In this document: positions 61,616 to 64,000 of the stretch, in pieces
How the letters are laid out: each line of letters starts with the position of its first letter
Numbering within the stretch: the stretch's first letter is position 1
From: Bacteroidetes bacterium OLB12
GTDB taxonomy: Bacteria > Bacteroidota > Bacteroidia > Cytophagales > Cyclobacteriaceae
Direction: 5' to 3'
Assembly (NCBI GenBank): GCA_001567185.1
Contig: LNFR01000081.1
Span: forward strand, 1 to 64,000
Length of the DNA: 64,000 nucleotides
Program-made: the position numbers and the translations under genes
The notes under the pieces: model-generated
What the model saw: the letters and a program-made list of their open reading frames with translations, nothing else
The model's database searches: none
Told to the model about the DNA's origin: nothing

Positions 61616-64000
61616 ATGTTAAAAAAGATGATGTTACTGGCCGTTGTGCTCGGTTTACAGCTAAACCTGGTGGCGCAAACCATTCCTACACCCAAGGAAC
61701 ACTTTGGTTTTGAAATAGGCGACAATTACATGTTGGCCACTTATACACAAACCGAAGCGTATTTTAAGAAGCTGGCGGTATCCGACCGGGTAAAGCTAAC
61801 CAGTATTGGTACCACCGAAGAAGGCCGGCAGCAGTATATGCTGATTGTAACTTCACCTGAAAACCATAAACAGCTTGATCGCTACAAAGACATTTCAGTA
61901 AAGATGGCACGGGCCGAGGGCATTACCGAAGCGCAAGCCAAAGCCATGGCCGCAGAAGGCAAAGCCATTGTGTGGATTGATGGCGGGCTCCACGCCACCG
62001 AAGTGGTAGGTACGCATCAACTCATTGAAACATTATATAGGGTGGTGAGCGGTACCGATGCGGAAACCCTTCGCATTCTCGATAAAGTTGTAATCTTGTT
62101 TGTACATGCCAATCCGGATGGACAAGAGTTGGTTTCAAACTGGTATATGCGCAACCCTACTCCGGAAAAGCGATCAACAGAACACCTTCCCCGCTTGTAT
62201 CAGAAATACATTGGCCATGATAACAACCGCGATTTCTTTATCATGAACATGAAGGAAACACAGAATATGGGTCGCCAATTGTTTATTGAATGGATTCCGC
62301 AAATCATGTATAATCATCATCAGTCGGGACCGGCTGGTTCCGTATTGGCGGGGCCGCCTTATCGCGATCCCTTTAACTATGTCTTCGATCCGTTAATGAT
62401 TACAGGCATTGATGCGGTGGGCGCTTCTATGATTAACCGCCTGAATGCAGAAGGCAAACCGGGCTATACCCGCCTGGGCGGATCGGTGTTTTCTACCTGG
62501 TATAACGGAGGCTTGCGCACAACCACACACTTTCACAACATGATTGGTTTGCTTACCGAAATTGTAGGTGGACCAAACCCGAGCGATATTCCGGTGGTTA
62601 CCTCGCGCCTGGTTCCAAACAACTTTACACCATTTCCGGTTACGCCCCGCAAGTGGTATTTCAAAAATGCGATTGACTATTCCCTGTCGTTGAATTATGC
62701 TGTGCTGGATTATGCAGCGCGTCATAGCGACCAATTGCTTTACAACATTTACAAAATGGGAAAGAACTCTATTGAACGAGGAAGTGCCGATTACTGGACA
62801 CCCTATCCCGCCAAGGTAGAGGCCGTGAATACTGCCTTTAAGAACAGGCCGAAGAAAACGGAAGGTGCTGCCACTCCGGCAAACAATACGATCACAAAAA
62901 ATTTCTACGACAGTATTTTTACAGCCCCGGCAAAACGGGATGCCCGCGGGTATGTTATTCCGTCCGATCAGGCTGACTTTCCAACCGCTGTAAAATTTGT
63001 GAATGCCTTAATCAAAACCGGTATTCGTGTTGAAAAGGCGAAAACGGATTTTACGATCAAGAATAAAAAATATCCTGCCGGATCATACATCGTTAAAAAC
63101 AACCAGGCTTTTCGTCCGCATGTGATTGATATGTTTGAACCTCAGGATCACCCGAATGATTTCCAATATCCCGGGGGGCCTCCGGTGCGCCCTTACGATG
63201 CAGCCGGCTGGACACTCGCCTATCAAATGGGTGTACAATTCGATCGCTTCATTGAAGATTTTACTGGGCCATTCGAACAAGTGCCTTACGGTGAATTACA
63301 AAATCCTCCGGCCAAACTGGATGGACTTACGTCCTCAGGAGGTTATGTGTTGAACGCGAAAGGAAACAATGCTTTTATTGCTGTAAATGATTTAATTAAA
63401 GCAGGTGTTACCGTGTATCGTTTGCCGGAAGGAGTTAAGGGAAATAATAAAGTACCTGCAGGAAGTTTCTATGTTCCGGCAAGCAGTAAGGCTAAACAAG
63501 TATTGCAGAAAAGCGGAGCAGAGTTAGGCCTGGTGGTAACCGGACTTTCCAAAGCACCGGGCACATTGGCTAAGGTTTCGGCAGCACGCATTGCGCTGTG
63601 GGATACTTATGGTGGCTCTATGCCATCGGGCTGGGTGCGTTGGTTGATGGAACAATATCATTTTGATGCCGATATTATTTATGCCCGGGATATTGATGCC
63701 GGAGACCTGAAGAAGAAGTATGATGTAATTATTTTTGTAACGCGCGCCATTCCGGCAGTACCACAAGCAGGTGCAGACAATGATCCATTCGCTGCATTTA
63801 TGCGCAACCAGCGCGAGCCCAAGCAAGAAGAGATTCCCGCAGAGTATCATAAAACGATGGGGAAGATCACCGCTGATAAATCCATTCCTCAAATCAAGAA
63901 ATTCCTGGAAGAAGGCGGAAGAATTGTAACGATCGGTACAAGTACTAACCTGGCCTATCACTTAGGGTTACCGGTGAAGAATGCTTTAATGGAGATCGGC
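61616..64000 (+). CDS. M14 family zinc carboxypeptidase, partial at right edge
   Basis: Starts ATG 61616; open to the window end (795 codons and counting). Signal peptide ending LVAQ. The M14 zinc site is at GGLHATEVVG (H..E), with the third ligand probably in MYNHHQSG. The N-terminal module TYTQTEAYFKKL and GTTEEGR are typical of Bacteroidota M14 peptidases. The long C-terminal part (from about residue 450) contains a glutamine-amidotransferase-like fold, with IALWDTYGGSMPSGW at its start. It probably trims peptides outside the inner membrane. The end of the gene is outside the window. Confidence 0.88.
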   Translation, partial: MLKKMMLLAVVLGLQLNLVAQTIPTPKEHFGFEIGDNYMLATYTQTEAYFKKLAVSDRVKLTSIGTTEEGRQQYMLIVTSPENHKQLDRYKDISVKMARAEGITEAQAKAMAAEGKAIVWIDGGLHATEVVGTHQLIETLYRVVSGTDAETLRILDKVVILFVHANPDGQELVSNWYMRNPTPEKRSTEHLPRLYQKYIGHDNNRDFFIMNMKETQNMGRQLFIEWIPQIMYNHHQSGPAGSVLAGPPYRDPFNYVFDPLMITGIDAVGASMINRLNAEGKPGYTRLGGSVFSTWYNGGLRTTTHFHNMIGLLTEIVGGPNPSDIPVVTSRLVPNNFTPFPVTPRKWYFKNAIDYSLSLNYAVLDYAARHSDQLLYNIYKMGKNSIERGSADYWTPYPAKVEAVNTAFKNRPKKTEGAATPANNTITKNFYDSIFTAPAKRDARGYVIPSDQADFPTAVKFVNALIKTGIRVEKAKTDFTIKNKKYPAGSYIVKNNQAFRPHVIDMFEPQDHPNDFQYPGGPPVRPYDAAGWTLAYQMGVQFDRFIEDFTGPFEQVPYGELQNPPAKLDGLTSSGGYVLNAKGNNAFIAVNDLIKAGVTVYRLPEGVKGNNKVPAGSFYVPASSKAKQVLQKSGAELGLVVTGLSKAPGTLAKVSAARIALWDTYGGSMPSGWVRWLMEQYHFDADIIYARDIDAGDLKKKYDVIIFVTRAIPAVPQAGADNDPFAAFMRNQREPKQEEIPAEYHKTMGKITADKSIPQIKKFLEEGGRIVTIGTSTNLAYHLGLPVKNALMEIG

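Overview
The window looks like a chromosomal segment of a Bacteroidota bacterium, most likely order Cytophagales. The evidence is a type IX secretion sorting domain at 31638-32105, a FecA-type TonB receptor with a lipoprotein partner, TAnnTTTG promoter boxes upstream of several genes, almost no Shine-Dalgarno sites, and housekeeping proteins of Bacteroidota style (long PurF, zinc-ligand-free Tgt). There is no prophage, complete insertion sequence, CRISPR array, tRNA or rRNA. Base composition looks even by eye.

Layout. 1-2186: EVE-domain gene plus two paralogous secreted proteins (minus). 2277-3281: family 9 glycosyltransferase. 3333-5216: purF. 5280-14821: the membrane half of complex I in the order nuoH, a TPR histidine kinase, then nuoI-J-K-L-M-N; nuoA-G are absent. 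14964-16744: fabI and ispE. 16944-20071: tgt, lptG and an EamA exporter. 20204-27294: a family 2 glycosyltransferase, an ECF sigma factor, a membrane-anchored protein, and an operon of outer-membrane barrel, vanadium-haloperoxidase/PAP2 lipoprotein and TonB receptor. 27495-33572: antiporter, small membrane proteins, rsmG, a secreted C1q/T9SS pair and plsC. 33652-38289: Tat-exported sugar enzymes, a SUMF1-like protein and an RsmB-like methyltransferase. 38306-44065: two tandem secreted TPR-CHAT proteases. 44162-54956: glycosyltransferases, a second histidine kinase, and a run namZ-nth-fmt-folA-membrane protein-SDR-TSUP. 56486-59145: a probable arginine decarboxylase divergent from an arginase that carries a leader ORF and an attenuator-like hairpin. 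59148-64000: START protein, broken serine hydrolase, partial M14 peptidase.

Nine genes plus a partial tenth gene at the left edge are each readable only after one-base corrections, twelve in all. Seven sites lie in A or T runs, and the genes hit include nuoN, nuoK, nuoI, lptG and fmt. This is best read as unpolished long-read sequence error, so these genes are annotated as single genes spanning both frames.

The places most worth a second look are the kinase inside the nuo operon, the arginase leader, the haloperoxidase-TonB receptor operon, the CHAT pair, and a 20-bp inverted-repeat element sitting at the start of the 54953-56285 gene.
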